From Chloroflexota bacterium (GTDB taxonomy: Bacteria; Chloroflexota; Dehalococcoidia; Bin125): 18,916 nucleotides of DNA. The stretch lies in the NCBI GenBank assembly GCA_026705105.1, contig JAPPBK010000119.1:1-18916 (forward strand), written 5' to 3'. The translations under genes and the position numbers were made by a program. The stretch's first letter is position 1; every line of letters starts with the position of its first letter. The notes beneath the pieces are model-generated. The model saw nothing but the letters and a program-made list of their open reading frames with translations. It was not told the DNA's origin and made no database searches. Below, piece after piece: positions 1 through 7,536 of this stretch.

Positions 1-1604
1 CGATTCCCGATATCAACAAGACCCAGCTCGAAAACGCGCTGGACAACAACCCGGTGCTGGGTTTCCTCAACCTGTTCTCGGGCGGCGGCTTGGACAACCT
101 GTCGATCGTCGCGTTGGGCGTCTATCCGTACATCACTGCGTCGATTGTGATGAACCTGATGCAGCCGGTCGTGCCGCGCTTGCAGGCACTGGCGCAGGAG
201 GGGGAGTCGGGACGCAACCGGATTCAGCTCTACACGTACTGGCTGGCCGTGCCGATGTCGCTGGTGCAGGGCTACGGGCAGTTGCTGCTGCTCGAGAACG
301 CTCGCGCGATCACGGGCATCGGATTCGGCGCCGAGGAGTGGCTGCCCACGATCTCCGCCCTGATGACGATGACGGCCGGCACAATGTTCCTGATCTGGCT
401 GGGGGAGTTGATCACCGAGAAGGGGGTCGGCAACGGCATCTCGCTGATCATCTTCGCCGGCATCGTGGCCAGCTTCCCGACGCTGTTCAACTCGGTGCGG
501 CTGTCCGACATCGGCTGGTCGGGCATTGCCGTGGTGATCGCGATTGCGATTGCGCTGGTCGCGCTGATCGTGTTCTTCCAGGAGGCGCAGCGTCGGATTC
601 CCGTTCAATATGCCCGATCGGTCTTCCGTGGGGGGAGGATGTACCGCCAGAGCGGTCAGTCCTACATACCCTTACGGGTCAACTCGGCGGGGATGATCCC
701 GCTCATCTTCGCGTTTTCGATCATCATTTTCCCCTCCGTCCTGGCCGGCTGGGTGACGGGAGCGGCCGGCGAGGAAGCGCAGACTCAAGTCGCGGTGGAG
801 CTGCCCTTTACCCGCGACGACGTCGAGCAACCGCTGGCCACGCTGCTGCCGGACCTGGACGCCACGGGCGAGTTCACGGTCAATGAGGGGATCATCGAGT
901 GGGACAAGGAAGAGGACACGTTCCAGTCGCTGCTGGATCGGATCAACTCGAACTCCGACGCGAACGTCCTGACGCAGATGGAGACGACCACGATTCAGAC
1001 CACCCAGGAGACGCTGCACGCGTGGCGGATCGACGCCAATGAGATTTCGGAGGATCCGATCCGTCTCGCCGACCGCGAGGGCAACTTCATTGCCGTCTCG
1101 GAGATCAAGACCCACGAGGATCCGCCGGACAATCCGTTGACTCCGGACATCGCCGAGGGTCAGACGCTGGGCGAGCGCCCCGGCTGGATTATCCGTGTCG
1201 CGGACTGGGTGCAGTTGAACATGTCGCCGGGCCGGCCGGCGTACTGGGCGTTGTCATTTGTGCTGGTCGTGGGCTTCACGTTCTTCTACACGTTCGTCAC
1301 GTTCCAGCAGCAGAACCTGGCCGAGAACTTGCAGAAGCAGGGCGGGTTCATCCCCGGGATCAGGCCGGGCCGTCCGACGCAGGACTACATCAATCGGGTG
1401 CTGGCGCGGATCACATGGGCGGGAGCGTTGTTCCTGGGCTTTGTCGCGGTGGTGCCGTTCCTGGCGACGGAGTTCATTCCCGATTCCACGGCGCTGACGA
1501 TCTCGTCGACGGGACTGCTGATTGTCGTCGGGGTGGCGCTGGACACGATGCGTCAGATTGAAGCGCAGCTCTTGATGCGCAACTACGAAGGGTTCATTCG
1601 CTGA
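1..1604 (+). CDS. secY: Protein translocase subunit SecY, 5' end outside the window, with large loop insertion
   Basis: SecY is the pore of the Sec translocon in the cytoplasmic membrane. The reading frame is open from base 3, and the residues before the GTG at 54 (IPDINKTQLENALDNNP) align with SecY just before the plug. That GTG is therefore internal and the true start lies upstream of the window. Recognisable parts are the plug and TM2 (LFSGGGLDNLSIVALGVYPY), the cytoplasmic loop with YRQSGQSYIPLRVNSAGMIP, TM7 (about 687-752), TM8 (about 1242-1304), then GFIPGIRPGRPT and the final LLIVVGVALDTMRQIEAQL. Between TM7 and TM8 E. coli has about 25 residues; here there are about 160, strongly acidic. 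adk begins 2 bases after the stop, as in the standard spc operon order. Identity is certain; the function of the insertion is unknown. Confidence 0.97.
   Translation, partial: IPDINKTQLENALDNNPVLGFLNLFSGGGLDNLSIVALGVYPYITASIVMNLMQPVVPRLQALAQEGESGRNRIQLYTYWLAVPMSLVQGYGQLLLLENARAITGIGFGAEEWLPTISALMTMTAGTMFLIWLGELITEKGVGNGISLIIFAGIVASFPTLFNSVRLSDIGWSGIAVVIAIAIALVALIVFFQEAQRRIPVQYARSVFRGGRMYRQSGQSYIPLRVNSAGMIPLIFAFSIIIFPSVLAGWVTGAAGEEAQTQVAVELPFTRDDVEQPLATLLPDLDATGEFTVNEGIIEWDKEEDTFQSLLDRINSNSDANVLTQMETTTIQTTQETLHAWRIDANEISEDPIRLADREGNFIAVSEIKTHEDPPDNPLTPDIAEGQTLGERPGWIIRVADWVQLNMSPGRPAYWALSFVLVVGFTFFYTFVTFQQQNLAENLQKQGGFIPGIRPGRPTQDYINRVLARITWAGALFLGFVAVVPFLATEFIPDSTALTISSTGLLIVVGVALDTMRQIEAQLLMRNYEGFIR
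762..1181 (+). other. About 140-residue acidic insertion in the extracytoplasmic TM7-TM8 loop of SecY
   Basis: This in-frame segment has no counterpart in typical SecY. It carries about 32 Asp/Glu against 8 Lys/Arg and has no hydrophobic span, so it should fold outside the membrane. In SecY topology the TM7-TM8 loop lies on the extracytoplasmic side, next to the lateral gate formed partly by TM7. Part of it (870-1106) reads like a flagellin-IN/FliD repeat: GEFTVNEG, then DTFQSLLDRINSNSDANV, then IRLADREGNFIAVSEI. That resembles the usual pattern of a beta strand, a T-L-x-x-V-x-x-I-N helix, and a closing D-x-x-G-N-F-L strand. The similarity is by eye only. Confidence 0.75.
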
Positions 1605-1606
1605 CC

Positions 1607-2281
1607 ATGTCAGACACAAGTGGACGGACCATGTACGTCATTCTGCTGGGGCCGCCGGGCGCGGGCAAGGGCACGCAGGCGGTGCAGACCGCCGAGCGGA
1701 CCGGCTTGCTGCACCTGTCGACGGGCGACATGTTCCGCGAGAATCTGCGCAACGGCACCGAGCTGGGCAACCTGGCCAAGACCTACATGGACGCCGGCGA
1801 GCTGGTGCCCGACGACGTGACGATCGGCATGCTGCTGGAGCGGATCGGCCGCGACGACGCGCGCGCCGGTTGTTTGTTCGACGGCTTCCCGCGCACGGTC
1901 GAACAGGCCAGAGCGCTGGACGAGGCGCTGACGGCGCAAGGCCAGGAGATCGCGGTCACGGTGCTGATTGATGTCTCGAACCAGGAGATCACTCGTCGCC
2001 TGGGCGGGCGCGTGAGCTGCGCTACCTGCGGCAGCGTGTTTCACCAGGTCTTCAGCCCACCGGATGCGTCGAAGCCCTGTTGCGACGTGATCAAGTTGAT
2101 CCAGCGCGACGACGACAAGCCGGAGGCGATTGCGAATCGTCTCCAGGTGTATGCGGACCAGACCGAACCGCTGGTGGCCTACTACACGGCGGCGGGCAAG
2201 CTGTCGACGGTCAACGGCGAGCAGTCGCCCGAGGCCGTGGGCCAGGATTTGCTCTCGGCGCTTGAGGCGCTGGGCAGCTAG
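1607..2281 (+). CDS. adk: Adenylate kinase, long form with LID domain
   Basis: Interconverts ATP + AMP and 2 ADP in the cytoplasm. The P-loop GPPGAGKGTQ is at residues 15-24, the AMP-binding segment STGDMFRENLRNGTELG follows at 38, and FDGFPRT at 91-97 and QRDDD at 166-170 are conserved. The LID region (about 132-170) starts with a normal C-x2-C (C138, C141). The second half reads PCCDVIKLIQR (C158, C159, D160), one residue shorter than the usual C-D-x-C/D-G-G form. The first ATG (1607) lies 2 bases after the secY stop. A second ATG at 1631 would start MYVILLGPPG, which matches most Adk proteins better, so the start could be 24 bases later. Order secY-adk-map is the standard one. Confidence 0.96.
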   Translation: MSDTSGRTMYVILLGPPGAGKGTQAVQTAERTGLLHLSTGDMFRENLRNGTELGNLAKTYMDAGELVPDDVTIGMLLERIGRDDARAGCLFDGFPRTVEQARALDEALTAQGQEIAVTVLIDVSNQEITRRLGGRVSCATCGSVFHQVFSPPDASKPCCDVIKLIQRDDDKPEAIANRLQVYADQTEPLVAYYTAAGKLSTVNGEQSPEAVGQDLLSALEALGS

Positions 2282-2319
2282 CAACACACGGACAAGCGCT
2301 GGAATCTGAAGAGTCTGAG

Positions 2320-3093
2320 ATGGCAAACGGGCAACGACCGCGGCAGGTGATCCTCAAGACGGAGGAGGAGATTGAGCAGATGCGTCCGGCGGGCCAGATG
2401 GTCGGGGAGACGCTGAACGAGCTGTTTGAGATGGTCAAGCCGGGCCGCAAGCTGTCGGACCTGGATCGGTACGTGCTGGACAAGTTTGGGCGGTTGGACA
2501 TCATCCCGACGTTTCTGGGTTATCAGGGATTTCCGCACACGATCTGCGCGTCGGTGAACGACGAGATCGTGCACGGGTTCGCGACGGACCGAGTGCTGGA
2601 AGACGGGGACATTCTCTCGATTGACCTGGGCGCGACGATCGACGGCTGGGTGGGCGACTCGGCGCGGACGGAGGGTGTGGGCACGATTTCCGCCGAGGCC
2701 CGGCGCTTGCTCGATGTGACGGCCGAGTCGCTGGCGGCTGGCATATCGACTGCCCGGGTGGGTGTGCGTAAAGGCGATATCGGAGCAGCGATACAAGAGG
2801 TGATAGAATCAGCGGGCTACGGAGTTGTCCGAGGATATGTTGGGCATGGCGTCGGACGTGACATGCACGAACCGCCAAGCATGCCCAACTATGGTCGGCA
2901 CGGCTCCGGAATGACCATGCGCCGCGGGATGGTCGTCGCCCTGGAGCCGATGGCGACCGTCGGAGATCCGGCGACCGCCGTGCTGGACGACGGCTGGACC
3001 GTCGTTACGGCCGACGGCAGTCTGTCGGCGCACTTCGAGCACACGGTCGCGCTGCGTCCGGATGGGCCGGCGCAGATCCTGACCCAGGCCTGA
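2320..3093 (+). CDS. map: Methionine aminopeptidase, type I
   Basis: Removes the N-terminal Met from nascent proteins. At 257 residues it is the normal type I size and has no type II insertion. By comparison with E. coli MetAP the metal ligands are D102 (in SIDLG), D113 (in VGDSA), H176 (in GHGVGR), E209 (in ALEP) and E240 (in FEHT). The substrate-binding His is H85 in NDEIVHG. The N-terminus (EEEIEQMRPAGQMVGETL) is also typical. It sits 38 bases after adk and 28 bases before infA, in the usual spc-operon position. Confidence 0.97.
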   Translation: MANGQRPRQVILKTEEEIEQMRPAGQMVGETLNELFEMVKPGRKLSDLDRYVLDKFGRLDIIPTFLGYQGFPHTICASVNDEIVHGFATDRVLEDGDILSIDLGATIDGWVGDSARTEGVGTISAEARRLLDVTAESLAAGISTARVGVRKGDIGAAIQEVIESAGYGVVRGYVGHGVGRDMHEPPSMPNYGRHGSGMTMRRGMVVALEPMATVGDPATAVLDDGWTVVTADGSLSAHFEHTVALRPDGPAQILTQA

Positions 3094-3121
3094 GCAGGCA
3101 AGCAACAGCAACGGGGGTTCG

Positions 3122-3406
3122 GTGGCGAGAAATCGGAACACGAGATCGGGACGGCGGGACCGGCGCGCGGCGTCGCCTTCGCCGCCGCCGAAGCAGGACA
3201 AGATCGAAGTCGAAGGCGTCGTCAAGGAACTGTTGCCGAACGCAACGTTCCGGGTCGAACTTCCCAACGGTCACGAGGTGCTGGCGCACCTGGCGGGCAA
3301 GATGCGACAGCATCACATCCGGGTGCTGCGCGGCGATCGGGTGCTGGTTGAGCTGTCGGAGTACGACTTGACCCGCGGCCGGGTCGTGTATCGATTCAAG
3401 AGCTAG
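3122..3406 (+). CDS. infA: Translation initiation factor IF-1 with basic, proline-containing N-terminal extension
   Basis: IF-1 binds the 30S A site during initiation. Residues 24-94 (from KQDKIEVEGVVKELLPNATF to the end) form a standard S1-like OB fold with HEVLAHLAGKMR, IRVLRGDRVLVELS and YDLTRGRVVYRFK. Normal IF-1 has about 72 residues. Here 23 residues rich in Arg and ending in SPSPPP precede the fold. No ATG, GTG or TTG occurs in frame between the GTG at 3122 and the start of the fold, so the extension is not a start-site error. A purine-rich run (aacggggg) precedes the GTG. rpmJ, which usually follows, is missing. Confidence 0.94.
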   Translation: MARNRNTRSGRRDRRAASPSPPPKQDKIEVEGVVKELLPNATFRVELPNGHEVLAHLAGKMRQHHIRVLRGDRVLVELSEYDLTRGRVVYRFKS

Positions 3407-3452
3407 CGACAAGAACTGACGATCCGCGGTTTGCGGCGAGAGGACTGGACGG

Positions 3453-3833
3453 ATGGCGAGAATCTCGGGTGTGGACGTCCCCGACAACAAGAAAGCGCCG
3501 TACGCGCTGCGCTACATCTACGGCATCGGCGCGACGCGGGCCAAGGAGATCGTGGACAAGGCGAACATCGACCCGGACGCCCGAATCCGAGAGTTGTCCG
3601 ACGCCGATCTGGCGCGAGTACGCGAGATCGTCGACCGCGACTACCTGGTCGAAGGCGATCTGCGTCGCGTGGTTCGCGGGAACGTCCAGCGGTTGATCGA
3701 CATCAACTGCTATCGCGGCCAGCGGCACCGGCGGAATCTGCCGATGCACGGTCAGCGCACACGAACCAACGCGCGTACGCGGCGGGGCGCCAAAAAGACG
3801 GTCGCCGGCCGTCGCCGCGCGGTCAAGCGCTAA
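3453..3833 (+). CDS. rpsM: 30S ribosomal protein uS13
   Basis: Head protein of the small subunit that contacts tRNA and the large subunit. At 126 residues it is full length. Diagnostic parts are MARISGVDVPDNK, ALRYIYGIGATRAKEI (helix-hairpin-helix), INCYRGQRHRRNLP and the basic tail HGQRTRTNARTRRG. A gagagga motif lies about 9 bases before the ATG. First of the alpha-operon genes here, 46 bases after infA. Confidence 0.98.
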   Translation: MARISGVDVPDNKKAPYALRYIYGIGATRAKEIVDKANIDPDARIRELSDADLARVREIVDRDYLVEGDLRRVVRGNVQRLIDINCYRGQRHRRNLPMHGQRTRTNARTRRGAKKTVAGRRRAVKR

Positions 3834-3885
3834 CCATCGGCGCTGAGGCGTCGACCGAACGCGGCGCAGACGAGAAGGGAACGGG

Positions 3886-4284
3886 ATGAGCACTCAACGA
3901 CGAGAACGGGCGCGTCGGCGGCGTGAGCGCAAAAACGTGCCGCACGGCCGCGCGTACATCCAGTCGACCTATAACAACACGATCATCACGATGACCGACC
4001 TGGCGGGGAACCCGGTTGCCTGGGCCTCGGCGGGCAGCACGTCGGCGACTCGTGGCTCGCGCAAGGGCACGCCGTTCGCGGCACAGCTCGCAGCGGAGGA
4101 CGCGGCGCAGAAGGCGATGAGTCACGGCATGCGCCAGGTCGATGTGTACGTCAAGGGCCCGGGCCAGGGGCGCGAGTCGGCGGTGCGCGCGCTGCAGGCG
4201 CAGGGGTTGACCCTGCTCTCGATCCGCGATGTGACGCCGATTCCGCACAACGGCTGCCGGCCGCGCAAGCGGCGTCGGGTGTAA
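3886..4284 (+). CDS. rpsK: 30S ribosomal protein uS11
   Basis: Platform protein of the small subunit. At 132 residues it is the usual size. Conserved segments are AYIQSTYNNTIITMTD, ASAGSTSATRGSRKGTPFAA, KGPGQGRESAVRAL, and the C-terminal DVTPIPHNGCRPRKRRRV. The N-terminus is very Arg-rich, as is common. A gagaaggga motif precedes the ATG. It lies between rpsM and rpsD, the normal order. Confidence 0.98.
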   Translation: MSTQRRERARRRRERKNVPHGRAYIQSTYNNTIITMTDLAGNPVAWASAGSTSATRGSRKGTPFAAQLAAEDAAQKAMSHGMRQVDVYVKGPGQGRESAVRALQAQGLTLLSIRDVTPIPHNGCRPRKRRRV

Positions 4285-4343
4285 CCGCACGCACCGACCG
4301 GGCGCCCCGCTCTCCGCGGAGGGTTCCAGAAAGAGATACGCGC

Positions 4344-4970
4344 ATGGCTCGATATACCGGACCGGTCTGCCGCATCTGCCGTCGGGCAGGCGAGAAGCTG
4401 ATGCTGAAGGGCGAACGCTGCGTTGGCCCAAAGTGCGCGATCGAGCGCCGCAACCAGCCGCCTGGACAGCGTTCGCCTCGGCGACGCAAGATCTCCGACT
4501 ACGGCGAGCAGGTGAAGGAGAAGCAGAAGGTCCGCAAAACCTACGGCGTGCTCGAGCGGCAGTTCCGGCGGATGTTCGCCGAGGCCAACCGGCGCCCCGG
4601 CGCGACCGGCGAGAATCTGCTGCAGATGCTGGAGCTGCGATACGACAATGTCGTCTACCGGTTGGGCATCGCCGAGTCGCGTGCGCAGGCCCGTCAGCTT
4701 GTGCGGCACGGTCATATCACCTTGAACGGCAAGAAGGCCGATGTCCCGTCGATTGAGACGCGAATCGGCGACAAGATCGGCTGGACCGACCGCGGCCGCA
4801 ACAGCAAGTTCTACGAGATGGCTCGGACCTGGCAGGGTTCCCGCGAGGTACCCGGCTGGCTGCGCATCGACCCGATTCAGTTGGAGGGCGAGTTGACGGC
4901 CGTACCAGCCCGAGAAGACCTGGACATGCGAGTCGACGAGAACGCGATCGTCGAGTACTACTCGCGCTAA
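4344..4970 (+). CDS. rpsD: 30S ribosomal protein uS4, zinc-binding (C+) form
   Basis: Nucleates 30S body assembly by binding 16S rRNA. The N-terminus has four Cys (C9, C12, C26, C31) in the pattern of the zinc-carrying S4 type. The S4 RNA-binding domain follows (YRLGIAESRAQARQLVRHGH, ITLNGKKADVPS). Length is 208 residues, which is normal. In E. coli S4 represses its own alpha operon; whether that holds here cannot be told from the sequence. The 59-base leader has ggaggg 20 bases upstream and a nearer aaagaga. Confidence 0.98.
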   Translation: MARYTGPVCRICRRAGEKLMLKGERCVGPKCAIERRNQPPGQRSPRRRKISDYGEQVKEKQKVRKTYGVLERQFRRMFAEANRRPGATGENLLQMLELRYDNVVYRLGIAESRAQARQLVRHGHITLNGKKADVPSIETRIGDKIGWTDRGRNSKFYEMARTWQGSREVPGWLRIDPIQLEGELTAVPAREDLDMRVDENAIVEYYSR

Positions 4971-5015
4971 CTCCGGCGCGCAGCACCCCACAGTCCCAGG
5001 GAGGGACGCAACAAC

Positions 5016-6188
5016 GTGATCCTGGCTACCGAAACTCCCCAGCTCTCGATTGAGGAAGAACGCGGCGACTACGTTCGGATCGCGGTCGAGCCGCTCTCTC
5101 GAGGGTTCGCGCACACAGAGGGCAATGCGCTCAGGCGGGTGCTGCTCAGCGGCATTCGCGGCGCGGCGATCACATCCGTACGGATCGATCAGGTTCAGCA
5201 TGAGTTCTCGACGATTCCGGAGATGAAGGAAGACACGACGGAGTTCCTGCTCAACCTGCGAGAGATCCGGATTCACGCGATCGCCGACCGTCCCGCCGAG
5301 ATGCATCTCAACGTCAGCGGCGCCAAACAGGTGACGGCGGGCGACATCGAGGTGCCGGGCGACTACAAGATCGTCAATCCGGACCTCTACCTGGCCACGC
5401 TCGACAGCGAGGACGGCAAGCTCGACGTGGTCATGGACGTTGAGACCGGGTTTGGCTTCCGTCCGTCGGAACAGAACAAGAACGGAGAGCACCTGCTGGG
5501 TCTGATTCCCCTGGATGCGGTGTTCACCCCGGTGCGCAAGGTGTCGTACGAGGTGTTGCCCGCCTCGGGCGGACGCGGCAGCGAGTACGAACAGTTGCTG
5601 ATCGAGGTGTGGACCGATGGCACCATCTCGGGAGTAGACGCGGTGCAGTCGGCGGCGCGTTCGCTGCGGACCGAGTTGGAACTCTTCGAGACGATGGGCC
5701 AGCCGATCACGACGCGGCAGCTTCCGGCTCACGCGCGTGTCGGTCTGACGGCCGAGCAGTACGACATGCCAATCGAGGAGCTGCAACTGTCGGTCCGGGC
5801 GCACAACTGCCTGAAGCGCAGCGGACTGATGCTGGTGGGGCAGATTCTCGAAAAGAGCGACGACGAACTGTTGACGCTGCGCAACTTCGGCGAGAAGTCG
5901 TACATCGAGCTGATCGACAAACTCCTGGAGATGCAGCTGATCGACGAGGATGACGCCCGCGTCCGACGAGCGCGGGACGGCGTCTTTGCGCCGACCAGCG
6001 AGGAGGCGCTGACCACGCTGCCTCCGCCTCAGGAAGAGACCACGACGGCGCCGACGCTGGGATCGGCTGAAGCCGAGGAGTCGGAGCAGGTTGGACAGAG
6101 CGAAGAGGATCCCGAGATCACCGGTTCGCTGGGCGCGGCGCTGCTGGAAGCACTGCGCGAGGCGGGCAGCGGGGTCGACGAGCAATAG
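5016..6188 (+). CDS. rpoA: DNA-directed RNA polymerase alpha subunit with long acidic C-terminal tail
   Basis: Alpha dimerises to start RNA polymerase assembly, and its CTD contacts UP elements and activators. The N-terminal domain (about 1-230) has RGFAHTEGNALRRVLLSG. The CTD (about 252-305) has SVRAHNCLKRSG with R261 and N264, matching the DNA-contacting R265 and N268 of E. coli, and LRNFGEKS. The protein is 390 residues rather than the usual 315-330. Residues from about 312 on form a low-complexity Glu/Thr/Pro tail ending in a possible short helix (SLGAALLEALREAG). Start is GTG, with agggaggg about 10 bases upstream. Confidence 0.98.
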   Translation: MILATETPQLSIEEERGDYVRIAVEPLSRGFAHTEGNALRRVLLSGIRGAAITSVRIDQVQHEFSTIPEMKEDTTEFLLNLREIRIHAIADRPAEMHLNVSGAKQVTAGDIEVPGDYKIVNPDLYLATLDSEDGKLDVVMDVETGFGFRPSEQNKNGEHLLGLIPLDAVFTPVRKVSYEVLPASGGRGSEYEQLLIEVWTDGTISGVDAVQSAARSLRTELELFETMGQPITTRQLPAHARVGLTAEQYDMPIEELQLSVRAHNCLKRSGLMLVGQILEKSDDELLTLRNFGEKSYIELIDKLLEMQLIDEDDARVRRARDGVFAPTSEEALTTLPPPQEETTTAPTLGSAEAEESEQVGQSEEDPEITGSLGAALLEALREAGSGVDEQ

Positions 6189-6196
6189 ACAGTGAC

Positions 6197-6214
6197 GGCG
6201 TCCGACCGGACGCC
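6197..6214 (+). promoter_or_regulatory. Stem-loop 1 between rpoA and rplQ
   Basis: Perfect 7-bp stem ggcgtcc/ggacgcc with the 4-base loop gacc, directly after the rpoA stop. No T-run follows, so it is not a classic intrinsic terminator. It could be an mRNA-processing or stability element, or an attenuator. The role is inferred. Confidence 0.4.
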
Positions 6215-6243
6215 CACACGACGCGGCGAAGGGCCGCAGGCGA

Positions 6244-6260
6244 CGCGGCCACGGGCCGCG
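6244..6260 (+). promoter_or_regulatory. Stem-loop 2 between rpoA and rplQ
   Basis: Perfect 7-bp GC-only stem cgcggcc/ggccgcg with a 3-base loop, lying 18 bases before the rplQ Shine-Dalgarno sequence (aaggag, 6279-6284). It may set the level of L17 relative to RpoA. The region is GC-rich, so chance formation is possible. Confidence 0.35.
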
Positions 6261-6291
6261 GTTGGCCGGGCAGGAATGAAGGAGTGAACGG

Positions 6292-6693
6292 ATGCGGCAT
6301 CGAAAGAGCGGGCGCGCGCTGAGTCGCAGCCGATCACATCGCACGGCCCTGGTTCGCAACCAGGTGACCGACCTGCTGCGCCACGAAGCGATCGTCACGA
6401 CCGAGGCGAAGGCCAAGTCGATACGTCCGGTCGCCGAACGGATGATTACGCTCGGCAAGCGCGGCGACCTGCACTCGCGCCGGCAGGCCGGCGCGGTGCT
6501 CACCGACCGCAAGGTGTTGCGCACGCTGTTCGACGAGATCGCGCCTCGCTTCGCGGAGCGCAACGGGGGCTACACGCGAATCATCAAGCTGGGACCTCGG
6601 CGCGGCGACGGCGCGCTGATGGCGCACATCGAACTCGTCGAACGGGCCGCCCCGGTCGTGGCCGAGGACGACGAAGCAGACTCGGAAGAGTAG
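6292..6693 (+). CDS. rplQ: 50S ribosomal protein bL17
   Basis: Large-subunit protein near the exit tunnel. It starts MRHRKSGRALSRSRSHRTAL and contains LVRNQVTDLLRHEAIVTTEA, the L17 signature, then GGYTRIIKLGPRRGDGA. At 133 residues it is slightly longer than the usual 115-130 because of an acidic tail (VVAEDDEADSEE). A strong aaggag lies 7 bases before the ATG. Last classical alpha-operon gene. Confidence 0.98.
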   Translation: MRHRKSGRALSRSRSHRTALVRNQVTDLLRHEAIVTTEAKAKSIRPVAERMITLGKRGDLHSRRQAGAVLTDRKVLRTLFDEIAPRFAERNGGYTRIIKLGPRRGDGALMAHIELVERAAPVVAEDDEADSEE

Positions 6694-6708
6694 TCGCGGA
6701 ACAGTCCA

Positions 6709-7509
6709 GTGAGTCAGCGTTGGGCGCTGTTGCTGCAGTACGAGGGCACGGAGTTCGCAGGATCGCAATGGCAACCGCATCGGCCAACCGTTCAGGGAGC
6801 GCTGCAAGACGCGCTGCAGTCGCTGACCGGCGTCCCGACGCCGGTGTCGCTCGCCGGACGCACCGACGCGGGCGTGCATGCGAGCGGACAGGTCGGGTCG
6901 TGGGTCTCGGAGTGGGACGAGGCGGCGATGCCGGCGCGGCGCTGGGTTCGCGGCCTGAATCACTTTCTGCCGGACTCGGTTGCCGTGCAGGCGGTGGCGG
7001 CGGCGCCGGACGAGTTCGATCCGCGCCGGGACGCGGTGTCACGCACGTACACCTATCGAATCCGACTTGCGCGCCAACGGCAGCCGTTGTGGAACCGGCG
7101 GGCCTGGGTGCTGTCGCCCCAGTTCGATTCTCGGGCCGCGCGCGAGGTGTTACAGGCGTTGGCGGGCGAGCACGACTTCGCGGCGTTCACACCTCCGAGC
7201 AGCGAGCGATCGACGGTCCGCAATGTGAGCGATGCGTCGCTGGAGACACGCGGCGATTCGGTGACGTTTCGTTTCTGCGCCGACGCGTTTCTGCAGCACC
7301 AGGTGCGGCGGATGGTCGGCGCGGTCTGCGAGGTCGCGCGCGGGCGGACGCCAGCGGAGCAGTTTCTGCGCGAGTTCGAGCGAGCCGAGCCGGGATCGAT
7401 GGGTCCGACGGCGCCGGCTTGCGGGCTCGCGCTGACCAGAGTCGACTACCGACAGCCGCTGTTCTCCTGTCTCGACGGGGCGGCGCATGAGATCGATGAA
7501 TCAGGCTGA
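6709..7509 (+). CDS. truA: tRNA pseudouridine(38-40) synthase TruA
   Basis: Converts uridines 38-40 of the tRNA anticodon stem to pseudouridine. The catalytic Asp is D53 in LAGRTDAGVHA. Other conserved parts are the N-terminal LLLQYEGTEFAGSQWQ, SRTYTYRI, and FLQHQVRRMVGAV near the C-terminus. Length of 266 residues is normal. The GTG start is 15 bases after rplQ with only a weak ribosome-binding site, suggesting translational coupling. The order rplQ-truA-rplM-rpsI is common. Confidence 0.97.
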   Translation: MSQRWALLLQYEGTEFAGSQWQPHRPTVQGALQDALQSLTGVPTPVSLAGRTDAGVHASGQVGSWVSEWDEAAMPARRWVRGLNHFLPDSVAVQAVAAAPDEFDPRRDAVSRTYTYRIRLARQRQPLWNRRAWVLSPQFDSRAAREVLQALAGEHDFAAFTPPSSERSTVRNVSDASLETRGDSVTFRFCADAFLQHQVRRMVGAVCEVARGRTPAEQFLREFERAEPGSMGPTAPACGLALTRVDYRQPLFSCLDGAAHEIDESG

Positions 7510-7536
7510 GCAGGGTAACGCGAGGGAGGCTGCAGG

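Noticed and set aside
54..56. GTG at 54 as the start of SecY
   Set aside because: The frame is open upstream to the window edge and those residues match SecY, so this codon is an internal Val.
3834..3885. Small gene or terminator between rpsM and rpsK
   Set aside because: Only 52 bases, no open frame with a ribosome-binding site and no convincing stem; a normal operon spacer.
4122..6563. An 813-codon open frame on the minus strand across rpsK, rpsD, rpoA and rplQ
   Set aside because: Its protein is Arg/Leu-rich without recognisable domains and it is fully antisense to four certain genes. High third-position GC leaves such shadow frames open.
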